A stretch of 64,000 bases of DNA from DATKAS01 sp963733765 (GTDB lineage: Bacteria; Actinomycetota; Acidimicrobiia; Acidimicrobiales; DATKAS01). Location: contig CAVTEI010000003.1 of NCBI GenBank assembly GCA_963733765.1, positions 2,356,001 through 2,420,000 of the forward strand, in the 5' to 3' direction. Below the pieces are notes generated by a model. That model saw only the letters and a program-made list of their open reading frames with translations, was not told where the DNA came from and searched no databases. The first letter of the stretch is position 1. Each line of letters starts with the position of its first letter. Shown here piece by piece: positions 36,432-45,041 of this stretch. The translations under genes were made by a program, and so were the position numbers.

Positions 36432-36785
36432 TCACCGAGCGAGCTCGTCGTCCTTCGGAGCTGCAAACGCAATCGAGTTGCCGTCAGGGTCCTTGATCAT
36501 GACCGTATCGACACGGTCGTGATGTGCTGCCTCAGCCTGAGGTGCAAGCCCCGACGTTCGCAGCGTCTGGGCGATCTCGTCGATGTCGCTCACGATGATG
36601 GTGCACGAGCCTCGACCGGCACGTTCGGGTGCGGCGTAGACCTGCAACCCTCCGCCGCCTTGAAGTTGCCATTCGATGACTTCGGGCATTGGTCGTGAGC
36701 CAGGACCGAGCAGCCGCTCGTACCAAGCCGACGCTTCCGACAGGTCGCGCACGGCCAGGCTGGCGAGGGCGTTGATGATCGTCAT
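36432..36785 (-). CDS. VOC-family protein
   Basis: A 117-aa glyoxalase/bleomycin-resistance-type fold. Helix DLSEASAWYERLLG and the end strand VMIKDPDGNSIAF are typical. The metal-binding residues cannot be assigned with certainty. A lone gene on the minus strand, next to the SOS-type gene on the plus strand. Confidence 0.8.
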   Translation of the reverse strand: MTIINALASLAVRDLSEASAWYERLLGPGSRPMPEVIEWQLQGGGGLQVYAAPERAGRGSCTIIVSDIDEIAQTLRTSGLAPQAEAAHHDRVDTVMIKDPDGNSIAFAAPKDDELAR

Positions 36786-36881
36786 GAGCGAGGTACTACC
36801 CGCAAACGCGAAACCGACAACCTGACGCTCCGGTGCACGCCGCGCACCGCAAGTGCGGGCCGTTACGGGGAGTCGTGCTGG

Positions 36882-37526
36882 CTACGGCGGCTCAGTGGTC
36901 GTCGTGGTCGTCGTGGTCGTCGATTCGGTCGTCGTGGTTGTCGGCTCGGTGGTCGTGGTCGTCGGCTGCGTCGTGGTGGTCGGCTGCGTCGTGGTGGTCG
37001 GCTGCGTCGTGGTGGTGGTGGGCGCGGTGGTGGGCAATCTCGGCAACGTTGGCAGCGGCAGTGGCGGTGCGGTCGTCGGTGCTGTGATCAATGCAGTGGT
37101 GGTCGTCGCTGGCGTCGATGTCGTGGTCGTGGCCGGCCTCGCGGTGGTTGCCGCGGGTCGGGGCGGGGTGGTCGGCACCGTGGTCCCTGCTGGGCTTCCT
37201 GCCGGAGCCGCGGCAGGACGCGCCGGCCGCCGCGCGGCGGTACCTCGGACGGTCGGTGGCACCGTGGTGTCCGGGCTCGCCGGGGCTGCCGCAACTGTCG
37301 CCGGCATGGTGGTCGCCGGCGCTGAAGTCGTCGATGTCACCGGGTCATCGGTGAGGGAGGGGAACAGGTCGCCGATCGTCGTCGACGACGTCGAGGTGGT
37401 CGACGTGGTGGCGTCGAACTGCAGGGCCACGGGTGGGCCGGACTCCTCGCTGAGCGAGCCGTATCCCCACACCAGTGCAACCGCCGCAGCGACGAGCCCG
37501 GCGATGACCAGGAGTGCGCGAGGCAT
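36882..37526 (-). CDS. Membrane-anchored Thr/Pro-rich protein
   Basis: A 214-aa protein with a single N-terminal helix (residues 5-24) and no cleavage site. The rest is an extended Thr/Pro/Ala-rich region, ending in runs of TTTTQP/TTTTEP. It is probably a signal-anchored surface stalk, likely glycosylated. No folded domain is visible. The plus-strand valine-rich ORF here is its antisense shadow. GATAAT lies 7 nt before the ATG. Confidence 0.6.
   Translation of the reverse strand: MPRALLVIAGLVAAAVALVWGYGSLSEESGPPVALQFDATTSTTSTSSTTIGDLFPSLTDDPVTSTTSAPATTMPATVAAAPASPDTTVPPTVRGTAARRPARPAAAPAGSPAGTTVPTTPPRPAATTARPATTTTSTPATTTTALITAPTTAPPLPLPTLPRLPTTAPTTTTTQPTTTTQPTTTTQPTTTTTEPTTTTTESTTTTTTTTTEPP
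36955..37016. repeat. Repeats encoding TTTTQP units
   Basis: Three to four copies of a unit of about 18 bp (GTCGGCTGCGTCGTGGTG on the plus strand) inside the Thr-rich protein. They are coding repeats, not a CRISPR array. Confidence 0.6.
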
Positions 37527-37584
37527 CCCCGTGATTATCCCCCCTGGCTTGGCTCACCAACCTTCACGGCGCGGATCTGACCCG

Positions 37585-37707
37585 CTAGCGCCAGGTCTTG
37601 CTGCCTCCGCTGAGGGCGAATCGCAGGATCACGACGCACATCCACACACACCAAGCGAGAAACAGTGCCCAAAGCACGCTCTGGATCGTGACCTCGAATG
37701 CCAGCAT
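37585..37707 (-). CDS. Single-span membrane peptide (40 aa)
   Basis: A 40-residue ORF too short for automatic tracks. Residues 8-30 are strongly hydrophobic (SVLWALFLAWCVWMCVVILRF), with three tryptophans and a basic end (KTWR). AAGGGGG precedes the ATG at a fitting distance. Unknown function. Confidence 0.5.
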   Translation of the reverse strand: MLAFEVTIQSVLWALFLAWCVWMCVVILRFALSGGSKTWR

Positions 37708-37852
37708 CGACCGGCCCCCTTGCAGACTTGCTCACACGAAGATGCACATCCTGGGTGGTCGAGACGGCCGGCGCAACCGCCGAACTGGACGATCGGGAGC
37801 CTGACGGCCCACCCCGTCGTATTTCGCCCTCTTCCAGTTACGGATTTCGGCC

Positions 37853-38374
37853 TCAGCCCTTCTGGTCGCCGAACGCGAGCTGTCCGCCGAGGTAGCCGGC
37901 GCCGGTCGCGGCACCAGTGCCGAGCAGCCCCAACAGGACCCCACGGCCGCCGTGCCCGTGCCGACGAGCGCGCCAGGACAGCGTGAACAGCCCGAGCGCG
38001 GTCGCGTTCCCAATCGCGTGGATCGCTGCGGTCCGCCGAGTCTGCGTGTCCTTGATCGTCGATGCGTCGGTCAACCCGGCAAGTGCGGTCGGCAGGGCGC
38101 TCAGCGAGCCGAGCCCCATGAGGAGCTGCGCGGCGCGCTTGCCCGAGCGGGGAGCGAGGAAGTCGAGCGTCACTGCCGAGGTCCAGAAGCCGATCGGCAG
38201 GTCGGTGAGCATCGGATGCAAGGGATGCCCGAGCCAATCTCCCTTGAGGAGGCCGCCCAGGGGGCCCTCGGCCAAGGAGCGTCCGACCTTGTCGAGGAGT
38301 CTGTCCGCGACGTCGTCGATCGGATTCCGTTCCGGGAAGTCGCCTTGCGCCTCTTGTGTCGATGATGCTAGCAA
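37853..38374 (-). CDS. DUF2231 membrane protein
   Basis: A 173-aa protein with about four helices. The motif WLGHPLHPMLTDLPIGFWT at about residues 47-65 defines the DUF2231 family. It has conserved histidines that may bind a metal or haem; function unknown. The start is a TTG placed inside the palindrome at 38364-38383, divergent from the RHH gene, so both may be controlled by the RHH protein. Confidence 0.82.
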   Translation of the reverse strand: MLASSTQEAQGDFPERNPIDDVADRLLDKVGRSLAEGPLGGLLKGDWLGHPLHPMLTDLPIGFWTSAVTLDFLAPRSGKRAAQLLMGLGSLSALPTALAGLTDASTIKDTQTRRTAAIHAIGNATALGLFTLSWRARRHGHGGRGVLLGLLGTGAATGAGYLGGQLAFGDQKG

Positions 38375-38383
38375 TCTAGTATC
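38364..38383. promoter_or_regulatory. Palindromic operator of the RHH gene
   Basis: GATG-CTAG-CAAT-CTAG-TATC is an inverted repeat with one mismatch. It overlaps TAGTAT (38377-38382), which is the likely leaderless -10 of the RHH gene, 6 nt before its ATG. CTAG-centred half sites are common for ribbon-helix-helix repressors. Confidence 0.55.
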
Positions 38384-38388
38384 CTCCC

Positions 38389-38583
38389 ATGGTCGACCGC
38401 ACGGTCAAGCAGTTCAACATCTACTTACCCGTCGACCTCATCCGAGCCCTCAAACATCTCGCGGTTGATACCGAGCAGTCCCTCTCGGCGATCGTCACCG
38501 AGGCGCTCACGGAGCATCTGGCCCGACACGACCCTGGGCTCACTCAGGGGTCGAAGAACAGGAGGAAAGCCGGTGGCAACTGA
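38389..38583 (+). CDS. Ribbon-helix-helix DNA-binding protein (CopG-like)
   Basis: A 64-aa RHH protein. The strand is KQFNIYLPVDLIRALKHLAV (residues 7-26) and the second helix is LSAIVTEALTEHLARH. It should dimerise and bind its own operator just upstream. Antitoxins of this class pair with toxins, but the next gene is a VOC protein, overlapped by 11 nt, so this is a regulator-VOC pair rather than a standard toxin-antitoxin. Confidence 0.82.
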   Translation: MVDRTVKQFNIYLPVDLIRALKHLAVDTEQSLSAIVTEALTEHLARHDPGLTQGSKNRRKAGGN

Positions 38584-38941
38584 CGGCATCGTGGGCTTCT
38601 ACCTGGAGACGACGAACTTCGGAGCGACAGCAGCGTTCTGGACCTCGCTGGGCTACAGAAAGGAGTTCGAGACCGACCACTCCTCGGGACAGTTCACCCA
38701 CCCCAACGGCGGCCCATACCTCTTCATCGCCGAGCGCCCGGGTCCCGCGCTCGAGACGCACCCGATCCTGTGGGTCGCAGACGCCAAGGCGTTCGAGCCG
38801 GAGCGCGCGCCTGAGTACGCGAAGCCGTTCACGCCGGAGCACTGGGGAGTGGTCGAAGCGACGGTGCTCGATCCCGATGGGCGCCCGGTGAGTCTCCAGG
38901 CGCCGTTGCCGGAAGGTGTGAACGCGCCCGCCGGGCACTGA
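38573..38941 (+). CDS. VOC-family protein paired with an RHH regulator
   Basis: A 122-aa VOC-fold protein (GIVGFYLETTNFGATAAFWTSLGY at the N-terminus; WGVVEATVLDPDGRPVSLQAP at the end). It starts at the GTG at 38573, inside the RHH gene, behind GGAGGAAAG. Other regulator-VOC pairs usually act on a toxic small molecule; the substrate here is unknown. Confidence 0.78.
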   Translation: MATDGIVGFYLETTNFGATAAFWTSLGYRKEFETDHSSGQFTHPNGGPYLFIAERPGPALETHPILWVADAKAFEPERAPEYAKPFTPEHWGVVEATVLDPDGRPVSLQAPLPEGVNAPAGH

Positions 38942-38971
38942 CGCGGCCCTCAGCCGGACGCTCCCGGTAGC

Positions 38972-39250
38972 GTGCGCGTCATGTTGATCCTCGCCATCCT
39001 CGGTTTCGGCATGGGCATCGGCTGGCTCGCGCAGCTGGTCCTGGGCAAGGGAGGCCGCCAGACCGACTGGGCGATGGCGCTCGTTGCCGGACTGGTCGGT
39101 TCCTTCGTCGGCGGGCTCTTGGCGAGCCTGATCGCGGGTGATGGCCTGTCTCTCCAAGCGAGCGGGGTGATCGGATCGTTCATCGGGGCGTTGATCATCA
39201 CCGCGGTCTGGCAGGCACAGCGACGCAAGGCGGCTGCCGGCTCGCGCTGA
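38972..39250 (+). CDS. GlsB/YeaQ/YmgE-type stress membrane protein
   Basis: A 92-aa protein with three helices and glycine-rich motifs (GFGMGIGWLAQLVLG; GLVGSFVGGLLASL; GVIGSFIGALI), typical of the transglycosylase-associated GlsB/YeaQ family linked to general stress. GTG start at 38972; the ATG at 38981 is an alternative. Confidence 0.78.
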   Translation: MRVMLILAILGFGMGIGWLAQLVLGKGGRQTDWAMALVAGLVGSFVGGLLASLIAGDGLSLQASGVIGSFIGALIITAVWQAQRRKAAAGSR

Positions 39251-39331
39251 TCATCCCCGAATTCGCCCCTATGCCCGTCATACCCTGAGCACGCTGCGCG
39301 CGAACTCGCAGCAGACTCAGGAGGAGCAAGC

Positions 39332-39739
39332 GTGCAAGAACGGGCAGAGAAAGAGATGACGGGATGGGTGGGCTGGTCCTTCTTCGCCGCCGTCGTCTTG
39401 ATCCTCGTCGGAGCGATGAACATCATCACGGGCTTCATTGCGCTGTTCGACGACAACTACTTGATCAACACCGCCGGCGGGATGTTTGTCTTCGATCCGA
39501 CCGGTTGGGGTTTCACCATCCTGATCATCGGCGCGCTGCTCGTGCTCGCCGGGTTCAGCATCCTGAAGGGGTCGCTCTACGGGCGCATCATCGGTGTGCT
39601 CGCGGCAGGTCTCAGCGCGATCGCGCAGATCTCCACGATCCGGCCATATCCGATCTGGAGCATGATCATCATCTTCATCAACGTGATGGTGATCTACGCG
39701 CTCACGGTCCACGGAGACGAGCTCAAGCCGATCACCTGA
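39332..39739 (+). CDS. DUF7144-type four-helix membrane protein
   Basis: A 135-aa protein with four helices and FAAVVLILVGAMNIITGFIALF in the first, as in the actinobacterial DUF7144 family. Function unknown. GTG start behind CAGGAGGAGC. Together with the neighbouring GlsB-type protein and the Rho-N protein it forms a strand-consistent run of stress-type small genes. Confidence 0.75.
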   Translation: MQERAEKEMTGWVGWSFFAAVVLILVGAMNIITGFIALFDDNYLINTAGGMFVFDPTGWGFTILIIGALLVLAGFSILKGSLYGRIIGVLAAGLSAIAQISTIRPYPIWSMIIIFINVMVIYALTVHGDELKPIT

Positions 39740-39801
39740 TCCATCTGGTCTGACCGGCGGGCGGACGGGGAACGCGACACCTGTCTGACGGAGGTGTCGC
39801 C

Positions 39802-40143
39802 ATGCCCAGGAAGTCCGCCCGCTGGTCCCAGAAACGCGAACGTCAGTACGAGCACATCAAGGACGGCCTCGTCGACGGTGGGGAGTCCGAGGACACCGCC
39901 GAGGAGATCGCGGCCCGCACCGTCAACAAGGAGCGGGCGCGCGAGGGCGAGTCGCTCACCGCGAGCCGCTCCTCGACGAAGGACATCTCCTCGGGTCGGC
40001 GCGGAGGGCTGCGGTCTCATCGCGGTCCCGGTGGCCGCACCTACCGGCAGCTGTACGAGGAGGCTCGTCGCCGCGGCATCGACGGGCGCTCGCGGATGAA
40101 CAAGGCGCAGCTCGAGCGAGCCATCGAACGCAGATCAGCGTGA
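39802..40143 (+). CDS. Rho-N-domain basic protein
   Basis: A 113-aa, highly basic protein. The first half (RKSARWSQKRERQYEHIKDGLVDGG) matches small actinobacterial proteins labelled plasmid-stabilisation. The last 35 residues (TYRQLYEEARRRGIDGRSRMNKAQLERAIERR) are a Rho_N/SAP-like nucleic-acid-binding motif. The stop overlaps the next GTG start. No toxin partner is seen, so the stabilisation label should not be taken literally. Confidence 0.75.
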   Translation: MPRKSARWSQKRERQYEHIKDGLVDGGESEDTAEEIAARTVNKERAREGESLTASRSSTKDISSGRRGGLRSHRGPGGRTYRQLYEEARRRGIDGRSRMNKAQLERAIERRSA

Positions 40144-40520
40144 CCGCCGACGCGCCATACCCAGGGGCGCCGGGCGACAACACCACCCTGGTGGACGTCC
40201 TCCGCGGGTACGAGCAGGACGGATGGACCACGACGTTCGAGCTGTTCGATGACGGCTCGCTCCGTTGCGGCACGTGCGGCAAGACAATCTCAGCCGATGC
40301 CGTCAAGGTGCACTCTCTGCGCCGGCTCGAGGGAGCGTCGGATCCTGACGACATGCTCGCCGTGATCGCGGTGACCTGCCCGCACTGCGGCTCGGGCGGA
40401 GTGATCACGCTGAACTACGGTCCGGAGATGACCGAGGGGCAGGTCGCCTTGATGCACCACGCGCAGGACCACCGCCACGACGGCAACGACGCGGCCGCGT
40501 CTGCGCCCGACGAGACGTAA
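40140..40520 (+). CDS. Zinc-ribbon protein, unknown
   Basis: A 126-aa protein coupled to the preceding gene by GTGA. It has two CxxC knuckles, CGTCG (about residue 43) and CPHCG (about 81), which would bind one zinc. Between them is a helix (DAVKVHSLRRLEG). The C-terminus is His/Asp-rich (HHAQDHRHDG). Function not recognised. Confidence 0.7.
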   Translation: MTADAPYPGAPGDNTTLVDVLRGYEQDGWTTTFELFDDGSLRCGTCGKTISADAVKVHSLRRLEGASDPDDMLAVIAVTCPHCGSGGVITLNYGPEMTEGQVALMHHAQDHRHDGNDAAASAPDET

Positions 40521-40531
40521 CCGCTTGACCC

Positions 40532-41929
40532 ATGGCCGAGGCCGGACCCTCGGGTATCACCTACCTGCTTCCTGAGCGGCCCGTCGAGAACCTGGATGAG
40601 TTCCTCGCGGCGGGAGGGGGAGACGGGCTCGCCGCCGCCCGCAAGCTCGGCCCCCAAGCCGTCGTTGACGAGATCGTGGCATCAGGTCTGCGCGGGCGGG
40701 GAGGCGCAGGGTTTCCGGCCGGCGTGAAGTGGCGCAGCGTCGCTGCCGGGGGCGGTCGGCACTACGCCGTGGCAAACGGCGCAGAGGGCGAACCCGCGAC
40801 GTTCAAGGACCGCACGCTCATGCGTCGTGATCCGTATCGCGTCGTCGAGGGGCTGGCGATCGCCGCGCTCGCGGTCGGTGCTACCGACGCCTTCCTCGCG
40901 ACCAAGCGCAGCTTCGTTCCCGAGCTCGCCGCGATACGCCGCGCTGCGCTCGAGATGGGTGCCGCAGGACTGCTCGGCGAGATCAAGCTGTCGATCGTCG
41001 AAGGCCCGGAGGAGTACCTCTTCGGCGAGGAGAAGGCCTTGCTCGAAGTCATCGAGGGCAGAGACCCGCTGCCCACTCTCCTCCCGCCATGGCAACGGGG
41101 TCTGTTCGCCACCGTCCAGCTCGGATGGGAGGCCGATGTCAGCCCCCGCGGGCCGAGTGGACAGAGCAATCCGACGCTTGTGAACAACGTGGAGACGCTC
41201 GCGAGCGCGGCGCACATCCTGGCCCGCGGCGCCACGTGGTTTCGCTCGATGGGCACGGTGGACTCTCCGGGCACAGTGATCGTGACGGTCGTCGGTGATG
41301 TCGCCCGCGCCCGGGTCTTCGAGGTCGAGCTCGGCACGCCGTTGTCCGTCGTTCTCGACCAGTGCGGCGGTCCCAGACCCGGGCGGCACTTCGTCGCCGC
41401 GATCTCGGGCGTCTCGAACCCGATCCTCACCGCCGACCAGTTCGACGTTCCGTTGACCTACGAGGACATGGAGGCGGTCGGCACGGGGCTCGGGGCTGCG
41501 GGTTTCGCCGTGTTCGACGACGAGGCCGACATGGCGAGTGTGGCCCGTGAGCTGAGCCGCTTCCTGGCGGTCGAGTCGTGCGGGCAGTGCCCCCCGTGCA
41601 AGACCGGGAGTATGGAGATCACCGATCGGTTGCTCACCATCGAGCAGGGTGCCGGCTCCGACGACGACCTCGCGGTGATCAACGCCCGGCTGCGCACGGT
41701 GACCGACGCGAACCGCTGCTACCTCGGGACCGAGGAGCGCAACGTGGTGTCGAGCCTGCTCCGCTCGTTTCCCGAGGCCTTCGCCGCGCGCATCGAAGGC
41801 ACGGCTGGCCCCCTTCGTCCGGCCCTCGTGCCCCTCGTCAAGGAGATCTACGAGGACGGCACTGTGCTCTACGACGAGCGGCACGTCCGCAAGCAGCCGG
41901 ACTGGACCTACGCGCCGTCCACCGGTTGA
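40532..41929 (+). CDS. Stand-alone NuoF-like NADH-binding flavoprotein
   Basis: A 465-aa homologue of the 51-kDa subunit of complex I. The FMN/NADH segment has GRGGAGFPAGVKW (about 53-65) and NGAEGEPATFKDR. The C-terminal 4Fe-4S motif is ESCGQCPPCKTG, with the fourth cysteine in NRCYLG. NuoE and NuoG are absent, and the flanking genes are unrelated. It may serve a formate dehydrogenase, hydrogenase or other NADH-linked partner encoded elsewhere. Redox competence is indicated by intact motifs. Confidence 0.83.
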   Translation: MAEAGPSGITYLLPERPVENLDEFLAAGGGDGLAAARKLGPQAVVDEIVASGLRGRGGAGFPAGVKWRSVAAGGGRHYAVANGAEGEPATFKDRTLMRRDPYRVVEGLAIAALAVGATDAFLATKRSFVPELAAIRRAALEMGAAGLLGEIKLSIVEGPEEYLFGEEKALLEVIEGRDPLPTLLPPWQRGLFATVQLGWEADVSPRGPSGQSNPTLVNNVETLASAAHILARGATWFRSMGTVDSPGTVIVTVVGDVARARVFEVELGTPLSVVLDQCGGPRPGRHFVAAISGVSNPILTADQFDVPLTYEDMEAVGTGLGAAGFAVFDDEADMASVARELSRFLAVESCGQCPPCKTGSMEITDRLLTIEQGAGSDDDLAVINARLRTVTDANRCYLGTEERNVVSSLLRSFPEAFAARIEGTAGPLRPALVPLVKEIYEDGTVLYDERHVRKQPDWTYAPSTG

Positions 41930-42478
41930 CGCAGGACGGTGACGGCGTCGCCCCGCGAGACCGTTCCTTCCACGACGACGCGAGCGTTGATGCCGCGGAG
42001 GGAAAGCTCGATGCCGGTGGGTGAGTTCACGAACCGCAACGCGTCGCGACCGAAGCGGGCGGCGAACTTCGCGCATCCGCGGTGTGGCTGATCGGTGACC
42101 TCGATGACCGCGGTGCCCAGCTGCAGACGAGTCCCGGGAGGGAGGTTCTGCGGCCCGAGAGCGAGGTCGATGTACAGCTGATCGCCCGCGAGTGGCCACC
42201 GGCTCCCGGTCGCCGGCGACGAGAGCGGCGGCACGCGCGCTCATGACGTTGAGCTGCATCTCGGGATGGGGCCCACCGTCGATCGAACGCGAGGACGGGC
42301 GATCGAGCCACGAGTCGCCGACGAGCCCGCTCGCCTTGTCGAGCGCAGCGACCTCGAGCACTTCTCGCTCGTCGACCGCTGGACGACGCACGATCAGCTC
42401 GAGAGTTCCCGCGTCGAGCGGTGCCTCCCGAATCCGTGCGACACCGCTCTCGAGCTCGGCCGTCGTGAGATGTCGCAT
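41908..42478 (-). CDS. MOSC-domain protein (frame broken by one extra base)
   Basis: A molybdenum-cofactor-sulfurase C-terminal domain protein, about 189 aa when repaired. The first frame runs MRHLTTAELESGVARIREAP to NVMSARAAALVAGDRE. The second gives RWPLAGDQLYIDLAL, GCAKFAARFG with the conserved cysteine, and a C-terminus that overlaps the convergent NuoF-like gene by 22 nt. One extra base near 42202. MOSC proteins bind Moco or handle sulfur; the substrate is not known. Confidence 0.82.
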
Positions 42479-42534
42479 CCGCCCATGTTTGCGGACGTTG
42501 CCTGCACTGTCCGCGGATTTGCCGGCTTGTCGCG

Positions 42535-42873
42535 TCAGGACTCCGCGACGCCCTCGAGTTTCAGGAGCTTGTCGATGCCGGTGAGCTCGAGAAGCCGGCG
42601 GGTGCCGTCGGTCGGGTTCACGATCCTGAGCGCTTCGCCGGTGGTCTCCGTCGCCCGGTTGTTGATCGCGAGGAGGGCGCGGATCCCGGTCGAGTCGATG
42701 AACCCGACACCGGCGAGATCGAGCGTCACCGGATGGGGGAACGGGCTCAGCCGATCGACCGAGCGCTGGAGCTCGGTCGCCGTGTGAAGATCGATCTCAC
42801 CCGCGACTTCGATGATGAGCAAGCCGTCACTGACGTAGTGACTGATCGCAAGCTCGTCGGGGTTCGCATCCAA
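42535..42873 (-). CDS. STAS-domain anti-sigma-factor antagonist (RsbV-like)
   Basis: A 112-aa single STAS domain. The phosphorylatable serine lies in GFIDSTGIRALL (about residue 60). When dephosphorylated by the RsbU-like phosphatase it should bind the RsbW-like kinase and free a sigma factor. I use the TTG at 42873, since GGAGG precedes it by 5 nt; the longer frame is Arg-rich and unrelated. Last gene of the RsbU-RsbW-RsbV operon. Confidence 0.82.
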   Translation of the reverse strand: MDANPDELAISHYVSDGLLIIEVAGEIDLHTATELQRSVDRLSPFPHPVTLDLAGVGFIDSTGIRALLAINNRATETTGEALRIVNPTDGTRRLLELTGIDKLLKLEGVAES

Positions 42874-42896
42874 GGGGGCCTCCAGTCGGCTACGGG

Positions 42897-43307
42897 TCAA
42901 CGCGACTCGATGGGGAGCTCGGCCCAGACACGGTTTCCCGCGCCAGTGGGCTCGGCGCCCCAGCTCGTCGAGAGCTTCTGCACGATCATCAATCCGCGGC
43001 CGCCGTCGGTGCCGGGGCTCAGCTGCCGGGGTGCGGGCAAACCGGTGCCCTGATCGGTGACCGAGATCCTCAGGGCCGTTGGCGTGCGTTCGAGCGACAG
43101 CTCGGCGTCGGAGCGCGCATGGACCACTGCGTTCGTCACGACCTCGCTCACCACGAGTGACGCGACCTCGATGAGGCCTTCGAGATTCCACCCCTGCAAT
43201 CGATCAGCGACGAACGCGCGCGCCAAGCGGGGGGCGCGATCGCTGTGGGGCAGGCGGATGTTCGCGTGCGCGGTTTGAGAGCTCATGTCGGTCTCGCTCT
43301 CATTCAC
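42897..43307 (-). CDS. Anti-sigma factor / serine kinase (RsbW-like)
   Basis: A 136-aa HATPase_c (GHKL) protein. The N-box SEVVTNAVVHA, G1 VTDQGTGLP and G2 GGRGLMIV are intact, so ATP binding and kinase activity toward the STAS partner are expected. Start at 43307 or 43286. Its start overlaps the RsbU-like gene by 4 nt and it is 23 nt from the STAS gene. Confidence 0.85.
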   Translation of the reverse strand: MNESETDMSSQTAHANIRLPHSDRAPRLARAFVADRLQGWNLEGLIEVASLVVSEVVTNAVVHARSDAELSLERTPTALRISVTDQGTGLPAPRQLSPGTDGGRGLMIVQKLSTSWGAEPTGAGNRVWAELPIESR

Positions 43308-44950
43308 GGCACCGCTTGCTCGGCCACACGCACATCGTCATCCATCCGCGGCTCCACATCGGGGGATCCCGCTGGCACCCCCATACCCTCGCTGTCGTGC
43401 TCTTCAGACCTCGCGCCTGAACTTGTGTCGCCGTCGGCCTCGATCTCGGGCGTGGGGGAGGTGCGGCAGGCGACGACCAAGGTCACGTCATCAGCCAGGC
43501 GGCCAGGGTGGAACACGTCGAGATCGGCGAGGATCTCGTCGATGACGGGCTGGGCGTCCGGGCATTCGAGTGTCGCCAGCAGACGCACGAGCCGCTCCTC
43601 GCCGTAGAACTCTCTCTGGACGTCCCGGGCCTCGGTCAGGCCGTCGGTGTAGATGATCAGCTTCCCGCCCGGATTGATCACCATGGAGCCCGAGTCCCAG
43701 CCTCCAGGAATTGGGCCGACGATCGGGCCCGTCGGCCCGAGTCGCTCGAGCACGCCGCCGCCTGCGAGCAGCGCGTGCGGATGGCCGGCGTTCGCGTAGG
43801 TACCCCGGCCGCTATCTGTGTCGATCTGGGCGACGAACGCAGTGAGGAAGAGGTCACCGAGTCCGTGGTCCTGCTCGCTGAGCCAGCCGATCGACGCCCC
43901 GGGCTCGAGTCCTGACCGCAGAGCGGCCTTCAGCAGCTCCTTGCACTTGAGCGCCGCGATCGCGCTTTGGACGCCGTGCCCCGCGATGTCGAGGACCACG
44001 ATCCCGATCGTCGTCGGCGATACGAGCGCGACGTCGTAGCAGTCTCCGGCGACGATCCCCTCGGCGGCGCGGAGGCCGGCGGCCATCGTCCAGCCCGAGG
44101 GATAGTCGCCGAGATCGCTGGTGAGCGCGGATCGCACCTGCACCGCCAGGATCGCGCTCTGCTCGATTGATTCCCGCGCTCTGATCGCATCATCACGCTG
44201 GTGGCTGATCGTGCGTTGCATGTCGTCGACCGCGCGCGCCACCTGCCGCAGCTCAGGCGGACCGACGGGTCCGATGGTCGTCTCCGCGCCCGCTTCAGCT
44301 CTGCGCACCGCGGAGGTGATCTGTGCGAGCGGCCGAGTCAGCCAGCGATGTACCAAGTAGGCGGCGACAGCGGTGACGATCAGCGCCCCCAGCACCGTGA
44401 GCAGAAACGCCCTGGCGGTACGGACGCGACCGGAATCGACGTCCTCCACGATGGCGTCGAGGCGGGTCTCGATTGCCGCATCCACTCGGTCGAGCTCGCC
44501 CCGCACTACATCGAATCGGGCCTTGCCCGCGCCGGCGCTCACGAGTGCGTCGGCCAGTGCCTCGTTCCCTGCCGCTCGCGCGTCGATCTCGGGTTGGGCC
44601 GCCTCCGTCCGCCAGATCACCACCGCCCGCTCGACGTCGTCGAGGGGCATCGCCGCGGAGCCCTCGAGCGCACGGAGTTGAGCGATCAGCGCTTCGGCTT
44701 GCGCCTGACCGCGCTCGTAGGGTTCCAGAAACGTCTCGTTCCCGGTGATCACGTAGCCCCGCTGACCACCTTCCTGGTCGAGGTAGGCCGCCCGCAGCCG
44801 AGCCGCTTGCTCGCCTGCGAGGAGCCACGCGCGGCGGTCGTCGAGTGACGTCGACCAGTCCTGCGCCGCGGCGAGCGTCGCCAAGCCGCCGAGCACCGTG
44901 ACGAGCACGTATGCGGCAGCGATGAGGGCGAGCCGCCAACGCAGAGACAC
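43304..44950 (-). CDS. RsbU-like PP2C phosphatase with CHASE3 and HAMP
   Basis: A 548-aa membrane sensor phosphatase. A first helix (about 8-30) is followed by an extracytoplasmic CHASE3 domain (about 35-180, QEGGQRGYVITGNETFLEPY), a second helix (about 182-203), HAMP (about 205-255), and a SpoIIE/PP2C domain (about 290-510) with GDCYDV, DIAGHGVQSA and YTDGLTEARD. It would dephosphorylate the STAS antagonist in response to an outside signal. First gene of the partner-switching operon. Confidence 0.88.
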   Translation of the reverse strand: MSLRWRLALIAAAYVLVTVLGGLATLAAAQDWSTSLDDRRAWLLAGEQAARLRAAYLDQEGGQRGYVITGNETFLEPYERGQAQAEALIAQLRALEGSAAMPLDDVERAVVIWRTEAAQPEIDARAAGNEALADALVSAGAGKARFDVVRGELDRVDAAIETRLDAIVEDVDSGRVRTARAFLLTVLGALIVTAVAAYLVHRWLTRPLAQITSAVRRAEAGAETTIGPVGPPELRQVARAVDDMQRTISHQRDDAIRARESIEQSAILAVQVRSALTSDLGDYPSGWTMAAGLRAAEGIVAGDCYDVALVSPTTIGIVVLDIAGHGVQSAIAALKCKELLKAALRSGLEPGASIGWLSEQDHGLGDLFLTAFVAQIDTDSGRGTYANAGHPHALLAGGGVLERLGPTGPIVGPIPGGWDSGSMVINPGGKLIIYTDGLTEARDVQREFYGEERLVRLLATLECPDAQPVIDEILADLDVFHPGRLADDVTLVVACRTSPTPEIEADGDTSSGARSEEHDSEGMGVPAGSPDVEPRMDDDVRVAEQAVP

Positions 44951-45041
44951 GCCGCGGGACGTTATCGGCGAAGGGCGCTAGGCGGCTTGCAAGCAGCTCG
45001 TCCGGCGTCGCGACGCTCGGCCAGGCGTCGCGGGCGCTCAG

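Noticed and set aside
36853..37986. 377-aa plus-strand ORF with long valine runs
   Set aside because: Antisense of the Thr-rich protein; valine runs are the complement of threonine codons.
38389..38941. Toxin-antitoxin module
   Set aside because: The RHH protein looks like an antitoxin, but the partner is a VOC-fold protein with no toxin motif.
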